A stretch of 49,471 bases of DNA from assembly GCF_024129355.1 (NCBI RefSeq), contig NZ_JAMXXP010000023.1, positions 1-49,471 on the forward strand, written 5' to 3'. Made by a program: the position numbers and the translations under genes. Below are positions 9,117 to 18,531 of this stretch, in pieces. The notes beneath the pieces were generated by a model. That model saw only the letters and a program-made list of their open reading frames with translations. It was not told where the DNA came from and made no database searches. Positions within the stretch are counted from its first letter, which is position 1; each line of letters starts with the position of its first letter. The DNA is from Acinetobacter lwoffii (GTDB taxonomy: Bacteria; Pseudomonadota; Gammaproteobacteria; Pseudomonadales; Moraxellaceae).

Positions 9117-10175
9117 ATGTCAGCTTCCAAACCTAAAGCCAAAAAGAAAAATAAAGCGAGATTCTCCTCATCTTTCAAAGGAATTGCCTTGGTCCTGATG
9201 GGGATTGCTTTGATCTTGGCGTTGATCCTGAAAAGCAGTTTGTGGAAGGAGTATCCTGTCGAAGGAAAAAAACAGCTGCTCGCGATTGAATCTGGTCAAA
9301 CCTATTCCGGTTTTATTGATCGTCTGGCCAAAGAAAATCAGGTGAGTTTTCCGATCATTCTCAAGCTGTATCAGCGCATCATGATTCATGACAGCATGAA
9401 AGCGGGCGTGTATGAAGTGCGCCAGGGCATGAGCATCCGTCAGGTCTTGGAGATGATTTCCGATGCAGACAATGCCCAGATGAGCCGGATTCTGGTGATT
9501 GAAGGAACGACTTTTAAGCAACTGATTGATGCCCTGAAGAAAAATGATCTGGTCACCAAAGAAGTGCTGCATCTGCCTACTGAGCAATTACTCAAAGAAC
9601 TGAATATTCCGTTTTCACATCCTGAAGGGCTGTTTGCACCGGATACTTATTTCTTTGCCAAAGGTGAAACTGACCGTAAAATTCTGACCAATCTTTATCA
9701 GCGACAGATGAAAGCACTGGATGAGGCGTGGGCGAAACGTGCAACTGATCTGCCATATCAGAATAAATATGACGCGCTGATTATGGCATCGATTATTGAA
9801 AAAGAGACCAGTGTAGATCGTGAATTGGAACAGGTTTCTGGGGTATTTGTACGCCGTTTAAAAATTGGCATGCGTTTACAGACCGATCCAACAGTGATTT
9901 ATGGAATGGGTGACAGCTATAACGGCAATATTACCCGCAAGGATTTACGCACACCGACGCCGTATAACACCTATACCATTTCAGGTTTGCCGCCAACGCC
10001 AATTGCCTTGCCAAGCAAGAAAGCCATTGAAGCAGCCATGCATCCAGATAATTCTGACAATCTGTATTTTGTTGCTACCGGCAATGGTGGACATAAATTC
10101 ACGAGCAATCTGAATGACCACAATAAAGCCGTACAGGAATATCTGACGATTTTACGCTCGAAAAATAAGGAATGA
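9117..10175 (+). CDS. mltG: Endolytic murein transglycosylase MltG
   Basis: Membrane-anchored YceG-family lytic transglycosylase that cuts nascent glycan strands and is thought to end their elongation. The 352-aa product has a basic N-terminus, one membrane helix (about residues 24-43, GIALVLMGIALILALIL), a LysM-like subdomain, and the catalytic region ASIIEKETS with the family's conserved glutamate, followed by RLQTDPTVIYGMG. It starts one nucleotide after the pabC stop and overlaps tmk by 4 nt, so it is translationally coupled to both. Confidence 0.95.
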   Translation: MSASKPKAKKKNKARFSSSFKGIALVLMGIALILALILKSSLWKEYPVEGKKQLLAIESGQTYSGFIDRLAKENQVSFPIILKLYQRIMIHDSMKAGVYEVRQGMSIRQVLEMISDADNAQMSRILVIEGTTFKQLIDALKKNDLVTKEVLHLPTEQLLKELNIPFSHPEGLFAPDTYFFAKGETDRKILTNLYQRQMKALDEAWAKRATDLPYQNKYDALIMASIIEKETSVDRELEQVSGVFVRRLKIGMRLQTDPTVIYGMGDSYNGNITRKDLRTPTPYNTYTISGLPPTPIALPSKKAIEAAMHPDNSDNLYFVATGNGGHKFTSNLNDHNKAVQEYLTILRSKNKE

Positions 10176-10777
10176 GTATGTTTATTAGCTTTGAAGGCAC
10201 AGAAGGTGTAGGTAAAACCACGCTCATTCGTTCGATCTATGAAGATTTTATCGCCCAGGGCAAAGATGTTATTTTGACTCGCGAACCGGGGGGAACACCA
10301 ATGGCCGAGCAGATTCGCTCGCTGTTGCTGGCTGTAAACCATGAAGAAGCCATGGCGCATGATACCGAGCTGTTATTGATGTATGCAGCGCGTGCCCAGC
10401 ATCTGGCACAAGTGATTCTGCCTGCATTAGCAGCCGGGAAAATTGTCCTGTGTGACCGTTTTAGCGATGCCAGCTTTGCCTATCAATGTGCAGGTCGGGG
10501 TCTCAGTGAAACAAAGTTGCAATTACTCAATGACCACTTTGTCGCACGCATGCCGGACATTACTTTCTGGTTAGAAGCGCCTATTGAATTGGGGATGAAC
10601 CGAGCACGTGAACGTGGTGCGCTGGATCGCTTTGAACAGGAAAAAGTCACTTTCTTTGAGAAAGTGAGAGCGGGATATGAAACTTTATGGCAACGTCATC
10701 CTGAACGGATCAAACGTCTGGATGCAACTCAAACGCCTGAGCAGGTATTTGAGCAGGCCTTAAGTTATTTAAAATAA
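10172..10777 (+). CDS. tmk: Thymidylate kinase
   Basis: Phosphorylates dTMP to dTDP in dTTP synthesis. The 201-aa cytoplasmic product has the P-loop EGTEGVGKTT (residues 8-17), the DR(F/Y) motif in LCDRFSDASFAYQ, and the LID-region residues RARERGALDRFE. The start ATG overlaps the mltG stop (ATGA). The second Met codon (residue 3) is an alternative start. It closes the pabC-mltG-tmk operon and is followed by a strong terminator. Confidence 0.96.
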   Translation: MSMFISFEGTEGVGKTTLIRSIYEDFIAQGKDVILTREPGGTPMAEQIRSLLLAVNHEEAMAHDTELLLMYAARAQHLAQVILPALAAGKIVLCDRFSDASFAYQCAGRGLSETKLQLLNDHFVARMPDITFWLEAPIELGMNRARERGALDRFEQEKVTFFEKVRAGYETLWQRHPERIKRLDATQTPEQVFEQALSYLK

Positions 10778-10831
10778 GCTTGGAATTAAAATACTTTTTA
10801 TTTAATTTTTCTCTAGGTTTATCTATGAAGA

Positions 10832-10867
10832 ATCTTCTATATTAAGGCTGATATAGAAGATTTTTTT
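10832..10867 (+). terminator. Terminator after tmk, abutting the next start codon
   Basis: An 11-bp perfect stem ATCTTCTATAT/ATATAGAAGAT, 8-nt loop and seven Ts. The T-run ends only 6 nt before the ATG of the following thioesterase gene, leaving no room for a separate promoter after the terminator. Confidence 0.85.
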
Positions 10868-10873
10868 AATAAG

Positions 10874-11290
10874 ATGAAAACGACCAAAACAGAGATAGAA
10901 CAATTTTTACAACAAGAATTTCCACAAAGCCTGGAGAAGTGCCGAATTGAGGAGGTTTCGCCGCGTGGAGCCACTCTGCTTTATCAGGTGAGATCAGAGG
11001 AATTGCGTCCAGGCGGCACAGTTTCTGGCCCAACCATGATGACCTTGGCGGATTTTGCTCTTTATGTCGCCATTCTGGGTGAAATTGGATTGGTCGGTTT
11101 GGCTGTCACGACCAATCTGAATATCAACTTCTTACGTAAACCTTCTGGTGGAACGGATATACGGGGAGAATGTAAGCTGATCAAGGTCGGCAAGGCACTG
11201 ATCGTGGGAGAAGTCTGGATTTATTCGATAGATCATGAAGAACCTGTGGCGCATGTGACCGGAACATATTCAATTCCACCACAACGTTAA
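10874..11290 (+). CDS. PaaI-like hotdog-fold thioesterase
   Basis: Small acyl-CoA thioesterase of the PaaI/4HBT superfamily, 138 aa. The hotdog core is visible as RPGGTVSGPTMMTLADFALYVA, where an aspartate on the central helix is the family's usual catalytic residue, and as the strands AVTTNLNINFLRKPSGG. The acyl substrate is unknown. The start is fixed by length; the next Met is deep in the fold. The ribosome binding site is weak, and a terminator hairpin ends just upstream, so expression probably depends on readthrough from tmk or on a promoter overlapping the hairpin. Confidence 0.82.
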   Translation: MKTTKTEIEQFLQQEFPQSLEKCRIEEVSPRGATLLYQVRSEELRPGGTVSGPTMMTLADFALYVAILGEIGLVGLAVTTNLNINFLRKPSGGTDIRGECKLIKVGKALIVGEVWIYSIDHEEPVAHVTGTYSIPPQR

Positions 11291-11351
11291 ATATTTGAAA
11301 TTAGAAGACTGGCTATAAATAGCCTAAGCTGACTTTGAGCAAATAAAAATC

Positions 11352-11390
11352 TAAAAAGAAAAGGAGATATCATCCAAGGATGTTATCTCC
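11352..11390 (-). terminator. Terminator after nadB
   Basis: Near-perfect 13-bp stem (GGAGATA.CATCC with GGATG.TATCTCC) and a minus-strand tail TTTTCTTTTTAG, 9 nt past the nadB stop. It lies between convergent genes. Confidence 0.85.
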
Positions 11391-11398
11391 ATCGACTT

Positions 11399-13033
11399 TT
11401 AACAATTCACCAAAGGTGTTTCCACTTCAAAATTTGGTGGGACGAGGACTGTTTTGCGTAGTTCTGGTAGCAGCTCTGGATAATCCAGGGTGAAATGCAG
11501 ACCGCGAGATTCTTTGCGGTGCATGGCACAGCGTACAATCATCTCGGACACCAGCACCAGATTACGTAACTCAATCAGATTTTTGCTGACCTGGTAATCC
11601 TGATAATACTCGGTAATTTCTTTTTTCAGCATTTCAATACGATGTAATGCACGTTCCAGACGCTTCGTCGTGCGTACGATTCCGACATAGTTCCACATGG
11701 TTTGACGCAGTTCATCCCAGTTTTGCAGAATCACCACATCCTCATCCGGGTTGGTCACCTGAGAATCATCCCAAGCTGGGACTGCAGGAGCTGGCTGATC
11801 GGCCTTGAAATTTTCCTGAATGTGCTTGGCTGCACTCATTCCATAGACAAAACATTCTAAAAGTGAGTTACTGGCCATACGGTTAGCACCATGCAGGCCA
11901 GTATAAGAGGTTTCCCCAATTGCATAGAGTCCAGCAATATCAGTCTGACTGTTTTCATCGACCACGACGCCACCGCAAGTGTAATGGGCTGCCGGAACGA
12001 CTGGAATCATGTCTTTGGTAATATCGATCCCTAGTTCAAGCAAACGGGCATACAGAGTCGGGAAATGCTCTTTGACAAAGCTTTCATCTTTATGGGTAAT
12101 GTCCAGCCAGACATGACGAATACCGAGACGCTTGATTTCATAGTCGATGGCACGTGCCACAATATCACGCGGTGCGAGTTCGGCGCGTTCGTCAAAACGC
12201 AGCATAAAGCGTTCACCATCAGGCAGGCGCAGATAAGCGCCTTCGCCACGCATTGCTTCAGTAATTAGGAAAGAACGTGCTTGTGGATGATAAAGGCAGG
12301 TCGGGTGAAACTGGTTAAATTCCATGTTGGCGACCCGGCAGCCGGCACGATAAGCCATGGCAATACCATCACCCGTGGCAATGTCGGGATTTGAGGTGTA
12401 AAGATAAGCTTTCATAGCACCGCCACAGGCAAGGGCGGTAAATGGAGCCAAGAAGGTATGCACTTTTTCAGTTGTTTCATCCAGGGCATATAAACCCAGC
12501 GCACGATTATCGCCGTCTAAACCGAGCTTTTGTGAACAGATCAGGTCAATCGCAATATAATTTTCAAAGATTTTAATATTCTGTTTTTCTTGGGCCCGTT
12601 GTACCAAGGTGGTGGAAATGGCACGACCAGTCGCATCGGCCGCATGAATAATTCGGCGCTGTGAATGACCACCTTCACGGGTGAGATGTAACTGTTCCTG
12701 TTCATCCAGAGTAAATTGCACGCCGTGTTTCAGCAGGAAATCAACTGAAGGTTTGCCACCTTCTACCGTCTGTTTAACCGCATCCATTTCACATAGCTGT
12801 GCGCCTGCAATCATCGTGTCATCAATATGCTGTTCAATTGAGTCCATTTCATCCAATACTGCGGCCACGCCGCCTTGAGCATAAAAGGTACTGGCATCTG
12901 TCAGGGTGGATTTCGCTAAGACTGCAATATTAAAATGATCTGGGAGCGATAAGGCTAAACTTAAACCAGCACCGCCACTGCCCACAATAATGACGTCAAA
13001 TTGATGGGTAAGGGATAAATTAGACATGTCCAT
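11399..13033 (-). CDS. nadB: L-aspartate oxidase NadB
   Basis: FAD enzyme that oxidises L-aspartate to iminoaspartate, the first step of de novo NAD synthesis; the product is handed to NadA. The 544-aa product has the dinucleotide-binding start [15 protein letters not shown] (near residue 14), [12 protein letters not shown], the active-site region [19 protein letters not shown], and the succinate dehydrogenase/fumarate reductase-type motifs HPTCLY and [10 protein letters not shown]. It is of normal length and intact. It lies alone on the minus strand, divergent from the DegP-like protease. M1 or M3 could be the true start. Confidence 0.95.
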   Translation of the reverse strand: MDMSNLSLTHQFDVIIVGSGGAGLSLALSLPDHFNIAVLAKSTLTDASTFYAQGGVAAVLDEMDSIEQHIDDTMIAGAQLCEMDAVKQTVEGGKPSVDFLLKHGVQFTLDEQEQLHLTREGGHSQRRIIHAADATGRAISTTLVQRAQEKQNIKIFENYIAIDLICSQKLGLDGDNRALGLYALDETTEKVHTFLAPFTALACGGAMKAYLYTSNPDIATGDGIAMAYRAGCRVANMEFNQFHPTCLYHPQARSFLITEAMRGEGAYLRLPDGERFMLRFDERAELAPRDIVARAIDYEIKRLGIRHVWLDITHKDESFVKEHFPTLYARLLELGIDITKDMIPVVPAAHYTCGGVVVDENSQTDIAGLYAIGETSYTGLHGANRMASNSLLECFVYGMSAAKHIQENFKADQPAPAVPAWDDSQVTNPDEDVVILQNWDELRQTMWNYVGIVRTTKRLERALHRIEMLKKEITEYYQDYQVSKNLIELRNLVLVSEMIVRCAMHRKESRGLHFTLDYPELLPELRKTVLVPPNFEVETPLVNC

Positions 13034-13262
13034 CAGCTAATTTTAAAAAAGTTTGGTAATAACAGCGCTTTTTTGTACAAAAGGCAAGCGTTGAAGTGCT
13101 CATTTATTGATGAAAAAAATTAATCAAAGCCTTAACTTAATGCTTTAATAATGAGATATTGCCCAGAATAAAGTATTGAAACATATTATTACTTAAACTT
13201 TACAGTGTTTGTGATAAAACCTATTTACATAAATTTATCAATAATTTGAGTGAATAATTTAT

Positions 13263-14648
13263 ATGAAAATTCTAGACTTAAAAAAAGGATTATTTGCAGC
13301 GACCCTGACCATGAGTGCTGCACAGTTGCAGGCGGTCACGCCGGTTGATTTTTCAAATCTGGTTGAGCAGGTCAGTCCTGCTGTAGTCAGTGTCAATGTC
13401 GTTAAAAAAATGAGCGAAGAAGAGCTCTTACAACAACAAGTCCCGGAAATTCTGCGTCGCTTTTTTGGCAATCAGGTGATTATTCCGCAGCAGCGTATGC
13501 CACAGGAAAAGACGGGTTATGGTAGTGCATTTTTTATCAGCAAGGATGGTTATCTGCTGACCAATCATCATGTGGTTGAGGATGCTTCCAAAGTTACCAT
13601 TACCCTGAATGACCGTCGTGAAATTGATGCCACTGTTGTAGGGAGTGATGCACGAACTGACGTAGCTTTGCTTAAAGTTAATGGCTCGAATTTTCCAGAA
13701 TTACGCACAGGAGATGTCGGACGCTTACGTGTTGGTGAGCCTGTTCTTGCCATTGGTTCGCCATTTGGCTTTGATTATTCTGCTTCTGCTGGAATTGTCA
13801 GTGCCAAAATGCGCAACATGATGGGTGAAACTGCAGTCCCTTTTATCCAGACCGATGTGGCTCTAAACCCAGGTAATTCCGGTGGCCCTCTGTTTAACCA
13901 GCGTGGTGAAGTGGTTGGAGTGAACTCACGGATCTTTAGTGGAACCGGTGGGTATATGGGTTTGTCCTTCTCGATTCCGATTGATGTGGCAATGGAAGTT
14001 GCAGATCAACTGAAGAAGAATGGTAAAGTGACCCGCTCTTATCTGGGCGTAAGTTTACAGGATATCGACCGTAACCTGGCCGAATCTTATAACCTGCCTA
14101 AACCAGAAGGTTCTCTGGTAACTCAGGTTGCACCAAACTCTCCGGCTGCACGTGCAGGTCTGCGTGCCAGTGATGTCATCTTGAAATACAACGGTACCCC
14201 AATTTCACGTACCAGTGAACTGTTGAACTATCTGAACCGTACTGCACCTCAGCAGCAGGTACAACTTGAAATCTTGCGTGATGATAAACGTCGTAGTATT
14301 GCAGCGACTTTAAGTGCGGCACCAGATGATACCCCGGCAAAAGCAGGCACACAGGCTCAACCAAACAAAGGACCAGTGATCGGGGTTTCAATTCGTGACT
14401 TAAGTCCAGCAGAGTTGGCGAGTCTGGAAATCAAAGGCGGTGTGGTGATTCAGGATGTACGTCCGGGTGGTATTGCAGCACAGGCACGAATCATGCCGAA
14501 TGATGTGATCACTCAAATTAATAACCAGACAGTACTGAATTCAAATCAGTTTGTGCAGGAGGTGTCTGAACTGAAAAAGGGTAGCATCGCGCGCGTGACC
14601 TTGATTCGTCAGGGGCAGCTTGCGGTGGTCGGGATGCGTATCTCATAA
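13263..14648 (+). CDS. Do-family periplasmic serine endoprotease (DegP/DegQ/MucD-like)
   Basis: Periplasmic chaperone-protease that degrades misfolded envelope proteins. The 461-aa product has a signal peptide (residues 1-24, ending QLQA), a trypsin-like domain with His103 (TNHHVV), Asp133 (RTDVALL) and Ser206 (NPGNSGGP), and two PDZ domains (about 250-345 and 370-460). All catalytic residues are intact. It resembles Pseudomonas MucD in length and layout. No mucA/algU-like genes are nearby, unlike in Pseudomonas. The 229-nt divergent spacer to nadB contains its promoter, but I could not identify it with confidence. Confidence 0.92.
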   Translation: MKILDLKKGLFAATLTMSAAQLQAVTPVDFSNLVEQVSPAVVSVNVVKKMSEEELLQQQVPEILRRFFGNQVIIPQQRMPQEKTGYGSAFFISKDGYLLTNHHVVEDASKVTITLNDRREIDATVVGSDARTDVALLKVNGSNFPELRTGDVGRLRVGEPVLAIGSPFGFDYSASAGIVSAKMRNMMGETAVPFIQTDVALNPGNSGGPLFNQRGEVVGVNSRIFSGTGGYMGLSFSIPIDVAMEVADQLKKNGKVTRSYLGVSLQDIDRNLAESYNLPKPEGSLVTQVAPNSPAARAGLRASDVILKYNGTPISRTSELLNYLNRTAPQQQVQLEILRDDKRRSIAATLSAAPDDTPAKAGTQAQPNKGPVIGVSIRDLSPAELASLEIKGGVVIQDVRPGGIAAQARIMPNDVITQINNQTVLNSNQFVQEVSELKKGSIARVTLIRQGQLAVVGMRIS

Positions 14649-14670
14649 AATTGCTAGATTTTTGTGAAAG

Positions 14671-14700
14671 ACCGCTTGTATAAGCGGTTTTTTATTTTTT
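14671..14700 (+). terminator. Terminator after the DegP-like gene
   Basis: ACCGCTT-GTAT-AAGCGGT hairpin with a long T-rich tail, 22 nt past the stop. Confidence 0.85.
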
Positions 14701-14768
14701 GCAATTTACCCCAGCGATAAATTCGGTAGACTCTATAGCCTTAAAATCATGGAAAGGATAACAGCAAA

Positions 14769-15221
14769 GTGAGTGGTATTTTTGATCTTTCTTTAAAGGT
14801 ACAAGCCAAACATATTGATGGTTTGGGTCATGTGAACAATGTGGTCTATATGCAATGGATGCAGGATGTCGCATCAGCTCATATTGAAAAACTGGGCCTG
14901 GGGCTCAAGCAATATGTGGAACTGAAACATGCCATGGTCGCGGTTGAGCATCAGGTGCAATATCGCAAGGCAGCTTTTGAGGGGGACGAGATTATTCTGC
15001 GCACCTGGCTGAATGATATCAATGCCCTGTATTCCTTTAGACAATACGCATTTTATCGACCACAGGATCAGACCGTGTTATTTACCGGAAGTACGCAATG
15101 GGCCTGTATTGAAATGGCCACAGGGCGCCCAAAACGCATGTCACCAACTTTTACTCAAGCTTATCAGCCACTTTCAGAGCATGTAAATCCTTTTGATTTT
15201 TCCATTTTATATCTGGATTAA
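14769..15221 (+). CDS. Acyl-CoA thioesterase, 4HBT/YbgC-like
   Basis: Hotdog-fold thioesterase of 150 aa. The motif HIDGLGHVNNVVYMQWMQDVA (residues 14-34) is the signature of the 4-hydroxybenzoyl-CoA thioesterase/YbgC group, although the aspartate usual at the N-x-x-Y position region is replaced here by HVNN. The remaining strands (VEHQVQYRKAAFEGDE) fit the family. The start is GTG at 14769, with AAGGA about 10 nt upstream; no earlier start is possible after the preceding terminator. Substrate unknown. Its 3' end overlaps by 15 nt a coding-like frame on the other strand. Confidence 0.85.
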   Translation: MSGIFDLSLKVQAKHIDGLGHVNNVVYMQWMQDVASAHIEKLGLGLKQYVELKHAMVAVEHQVQYRKAAFEGDEIILRTWLNDINALYSFRQYAFYRPQDQTVLFTGSTQWACIEMATGRPKRMSPTFTQAYQPLSEHVNPFDFSILYLD

Positions 15222-15389
15222 TGAGACAATATTTTCCAGTTTGTTCAGTACATCTGGATAATATTGAGGAAGAAATGTGATTTGAGAGTTATCTTCTACT
15301 CGTAGTAACCCAGATTCCATCTGACTGACGTGTACGCGACACCAAGGATAAAGGAAAAAATATAATTCTTTTTCTAGATCACCATTCTG
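15207..15389 (-). pseudogene. Coding-like open frame of 60 codons, probably an N-terminally truncated gene
   Basis: Reading the minus strand from a TAG at 15390-15392 to a TAA at 15207 gives 60 uninterrupted codons with a balanced, protein-like composition, including NGDLEKELYFFLYPWCRV, VEDNSQITFLPQYYPD and VLNKLENIVSL. No ATG, GTG or TTG start precedes the conserved-looking part; the only ATG is codon 24. I do not recognise the family. It is either the C-terminal remnant of a gene whose front was lost, or a small gene starting at the internal ATG (37 aa). The lepA promoter lies exactly at its upstream boundary. Confidence 0.4.
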
Positions 15390-15390
15390 C

Positions 15391-15396
15391 TATAAT
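15391..15396 (+). promoter_or_regulatory. Likely -10 box of the lepA promoter
   Basis: A perfect TATAAT 75 nt before the lepA ATG. The -35 region 17 nt upstream (CTTTTT) is weak. The leader that follows contains a hairpin, TATGTAAT/ATTACATA (15424-15447). Confidence 0.5.
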
Positions 15397-15470
15397 CCTT
15401 CGCAATTTCTATTCGGCTTTTGTTATGTAATATTTTTAAATTACATAGCGCGTTTTTCTCAAGGTAACCC

Positions 15471-17288
15471 ATGGCGCAAGCTAAAAAATCTGTTGATATT
15501 AAAAACATTCGTAACTTCTCGATTATTGCGCACATTGATCACGGTAAATCGACCCTAGCGGATCGCTTTATTCAAACTTGTGGCGGTTTGCAAGATCGTG
15601 AAATGCAGGCTCAAGTCCTTGACTCAATGGAGCTTGAGCGCGAACGTGGGATTACCATTAAAGCCACTTCGGTAACCTTGTACTATACTCATCCCAATGG
15701 TCAAGAGTATCAATTGAACTTTATTGATACGCCGGGACACGTCGACTTCTCGTATGAAGTATCACGCTCGCTTGCTGCCTGTGAAGGTGCCTTGCTGGTG
15801 GTAGATGCAGCGCAGGGCGTAGAAGCACAGTCTGTTGCCAATTGCTATACCGCAATTGAACAAGGTCTGGAAGTACTTCCGGTACTAAACAAGATTGACT
15901 TGCCGCAAGCCGAACCTGAACGTGTGATTCAGGAAATTGAAGACATCATCGGGATTGAAGCCACAGAAGCGCCGACCTGTTCTGCAAAAACAGGTTTAGG
16001 TATTGAAGGTGTGCTTGAAACACTGGTCAATGTAATTCCTGCACCTGAGGGGGATCGCGAAGCGCCGTTACAAGCGCTGATTGTGGATTCTTGGTTTGAT
16101 AACTACCTGGGTGTGGTTTCTCTGGTTCGGGTCAAGCAAGGTCGTGTGCGTAAAGGCGACAAAATGTTGATTAAATCAACAGGTCAAACGCACATCATTA
16201 CTTCTGTGGGTATCTTTAACCCGAAACATACTGAAACCGGTATGCTGGAAGCGGGTGAAGTTGGCTTTGTGATTGCAGGTATTAAAGATATTTTCGGTGC
16301 ACCGGTCGGTGATACGATTACTCTGGCAGCGACACCTGAAGTGGCAACATTACCGGGCTTTAAAAAGGTGAAACCGCAGGTTTATGCCGGTTTATTCCCA
16401 ATTGATGCCAGCGATTTTGAACCTTTCCGTGAAGCATTGCATAAGCTACAAATTAATGACTCGGCCTTGTTCTTTGAACCTGAAAGTTCAGATGCACTCG
16501 GGTTTGGTTTCCGCTGTGGCTTCTTGGGCATGCTGCACATGGAGATCGTACAAGAACGTCTGGAACGCGAATACGATCTTGACCTGATTTCTTCTGCGCC
16601 AACTGTAATTTATGAAGCGGTGATGAAGAATGGTCAGACGATTTATATCGACAGTCCATCCAAAATGCCGGATGGTTCAACCGTTGAAGATCTGCGTGAA
16701 CCGATTGCTGAATGTCATATTCTTGTGCCGCAAGAATACCTGGGTAACGTCATGACATTGTGTGTTGAGCGCCGTGGTGTGCAAAAAGACATGAAGTTTA
16801 TGGCGAATCAGGTTTCTATTACTTTCGAAATTCCAATGGCCGAAGTGGTCATGGACTTCTTTGATAAATTGAAGTCTTGTTCACGTGGTTTTGCATCACT
16901 GGACTATAACTTTGTCCGTTTTGAAAGCTCATCTTTAGTCAAAGTAGATGTCTTGATCAATGGGGAAAAAGTCGATGCCTTGGCGATGGTCTGTCACCGT
17001 AATGATGCACGTCATCGTGGTATTGCACTGGTTGAAAAAATGAAAGACCTGATTCCACGTCAAATGTTTGATGTCGCGATTCAGGCGGCAATTGGTGCGC
17101 AAATCATTGCACGTTCGACTGTGAAAGCGATGCGTAAAAACGTATTGGCGAAGTGTTATGGTGGTGACGTGTCACGTAAGAAAAAACTTCTGTCTAAACA
17201 GAAAGAAGGTAAGAAACGCATGAAACAGGTGGGTAGCGTAGAAATCCCGCAAGAAGCGTTCTTAGCCGTATTAAAAGTCGAACGCTAA
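15471..17288 (+). CDS. lepA: Elongation factor 4 (LepA)
   Basis: Ribosome-associated GTPase that can back-translocate stalled ribosomes and assists 30S biogenesis. The 605-aa product has G1 [10 protein letters not shown]3 DTPGHVDF and G4 NKID, then the EF-G-like domains and the LepA-specific C-terminal region with [16 protein letters not shown]. The ribosome binding site AAGG is 6 nt before the ATG. It is followed after 20 nt by lepB, the classical lepA-lepB pair, and is probably the first gene of the long plus-strand run to miaE. Confidence 0.97.
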   Translation: MAQAKKSVDIKNIRNFSIIAHIDHGKSTLADRFIQTCGGLQDREMQAQVLDSMELERERGITIKATSVTLYYTHPNGQEYQLNFIDTPGHVDFSYEVSRSLAACEGALLVVDAAQGVEAQSVANCYTAIEQGLEVLPVLNKIDLPQAEPERVIQEIEDIIGIEATEAPTCSAKTGLGIEGVLETLVNVIPAPEGDREAPLQALIVDSWFDNYLGVVSLVRVKQGRVRKGDKMLIKSTGQTHIITSVGIFNPKHTETGMLEAGEVGFVIAGIKDIFGAPVGDTITLAATPEVATLPGFKKVKPQVYAGLFPIDASDFEPFREALHKLQINDSALFFEPESSDALGFGFRCGFLGMLHMEIVQERLEREYDLDLISSAPTVIYEAVMKNGQTIYIDSPSKMPDGSTVEDLREPIAECHILVPQEYLGNVMTLCVERRGVQKDMKFMANQVSITFEIPMAEVVMDFFDKLKSCSRGFASLDYNFVRFESSSLVKVDVLINGEKVDALAMVCHRNDARHRGIALVEKMKDLIPRQMFDVAIQAAIGAQIIARSTVKAMRKNVLAKCYGGDVSRKKKLLSKQKEGKKRMKQVGSVEIPQEAFLAVLKVER

Positions 17289-17308
17289 AATAATAAGGAT
17301 ATAAGCCC

Positions 17309-18136
17309 ATGGATTTTGATTTTAATTTGATTCTTGTGCCTGCGACCCTGTTTTTTGTCGCAGTGTGGTTGCTAGACAAGTTTGTCTTGAAACAAAGACA
17401 AACCCGAGGTAAGGGCCATGAGAATTTCATTATCACCTGGGCTTATGACTTTTGGCCGGTACTGACCATTGTGCTGGTACTGCGTTCGTTTTTATATGAA
17501 CCTTTTAATATTCCATCCGATTCGATGGTGCCGACGCTGGAAACTGGTGATTTTATTCTGGTGAATAAATTTGACTATGGCATCAAACTGCCTATGGTCA
17601 ATACCAAAATTATTGATACCGGCAGTCCGGAACGTGGTGATGTGGCGGTATTCCGTTATCCACCGCAACCGACCATCAGTTATATCAAGCGTATTGTCGG
17701 CTTGCCAGGCGATCATATTGTTTATGATCATGGCCAGTTGAGCATTAATGGTGAAAAAGTAGCGAAAGTTCCAGTAGAATTTAGCCGCGAAAAAGACCGC
17801 TTAGATACCCCGAATGCTATTTATCATAAAGAAACCCTGGGTGAGCATACCTTTACCATGCGTGAGCTGGAAGGCGTGAATGTCGCTCGTCAGGCACCTT
17901 TTATTAACTATTTGGAAAATGGTAAATATTCAGGTGAAAATGGTTTATATTGGGAAGTGAAAGTGCCAGAAGGTCATTACTTTGCGATGGGGGATAATCG
18001 CGATCAGAGTGCTGACAGTCGTTTCTGGGGGCTTATTCCGGAAGAAAACTTAACAGGTCGTGCCTTCTATATCTGGATGCATAAAGAACCTGGCTTTAAA
18101 TTGCCATCGTTTGGTCGAAACGGAACAATCGATTAA
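17309..18136 (+). CDS. lepB: Signal peptidase I
   Basis: Inner-membrane protease that removes signal peptides from exported proteins. The 275-aa product has two N-terminal membrane helices (about 6-26 and 45-62), box B IPSDSMVPTL with nucleophile Ser72, box D ISYIKRIVGLPGD with general base Lys127, and box E GDNRDQSADSRFWG. The catalytic Ser-Lys dyad is intact. It lies 20 nt after lepA and 23 nt before the DUF4845 gene. Confidence 0.96.
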   Translation: MDFDFNLILVPATLFFVAVWLLDKFVLKQRQTRGKGHENFIITWAYDFWPVLTIVLVLRSFLYEPFNIPSDSMVPTLETGDFILVNKFDYGIKLPMVNTKIIDTGSPERGDVAVFRYPPQPTISYIKRIVGLPGDHIVYDHGQLSINGEKVAKVPVEFSREKDRLDTPNAIYHKETLGEHTFTMRELEGVNVARQAPFINYLENGKYSGENGLYWEVKVPEGHYFAMGDNRDQSADSRFWGLIPEENLTGRAFYIWMHKEPGFKLPSFGRNGTID

Positions 18137-18159
18137 TTGTTTCAATCAGGAAAATAAAA

Positions 18160-18531
18160 ATGAGACATCAACAAGGTGCTTCTTATATTGGGGTTTTATT
18201 TGCAATCGTGGGCTTTGCATTTCTTGCAAAAGTGGCGATTGTGGTGTGGGGGCCATACTTTGATGATCGTATGGTAGATGGTGAGATTGAGGCGCTGTTA
18301 AAAAGCGCTCCAGCCAATATAACGCCAGAAAAATTCCGTCAACAGATGAGTCAGCGTTTAGACATGAATAATATTCGTGATCTAAATTTTGACGAAATTG
18401 CCAAAGTTACCAATACCGATGGTTTACAGGTGCACAAGAATTATGAAATTCGTAAAAATTTCATAATGAATATCGATTTAGTGATGAAGTTTGAGAAAGA
18501 GTTTGATCAAAGCACAGTCAAAGCTAAATGA
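18160..18531 (+). CDS. DUF4845-family membrane-anchored protein
   Basis: Small protein of 123 aa with one N-terminal membrane helix (residues 8-29, YIGVLFAIVGFAFLAKVAIVVW) and a soluble domain that is probably periplasmic. The family (DUF4845) has no known function but is typically found between lepB and rnc in Gamma- and Betaproteobacteria, as here. Its 3' end overlaps the start of rnc, which suggests coupled translation. Confidence 0.85.
   Translation: MRHQQGASYIGVLFAIVGFAFLAKVAIVVWGPYFDDRMVDGEIEALLKSAPANITPEKFRQQMSQRLDMNNIRDLNFDEIAKVTNTDGLQVHKNYEIRKNFIMNIDLVMKFEKEFDQSTVKAK

Noticed and set aside
9168..9587. 139-codon minus-strand frame opposite mltG
   Set aside because: Shadow frame; His/Gln-rich with no recognisable domain.
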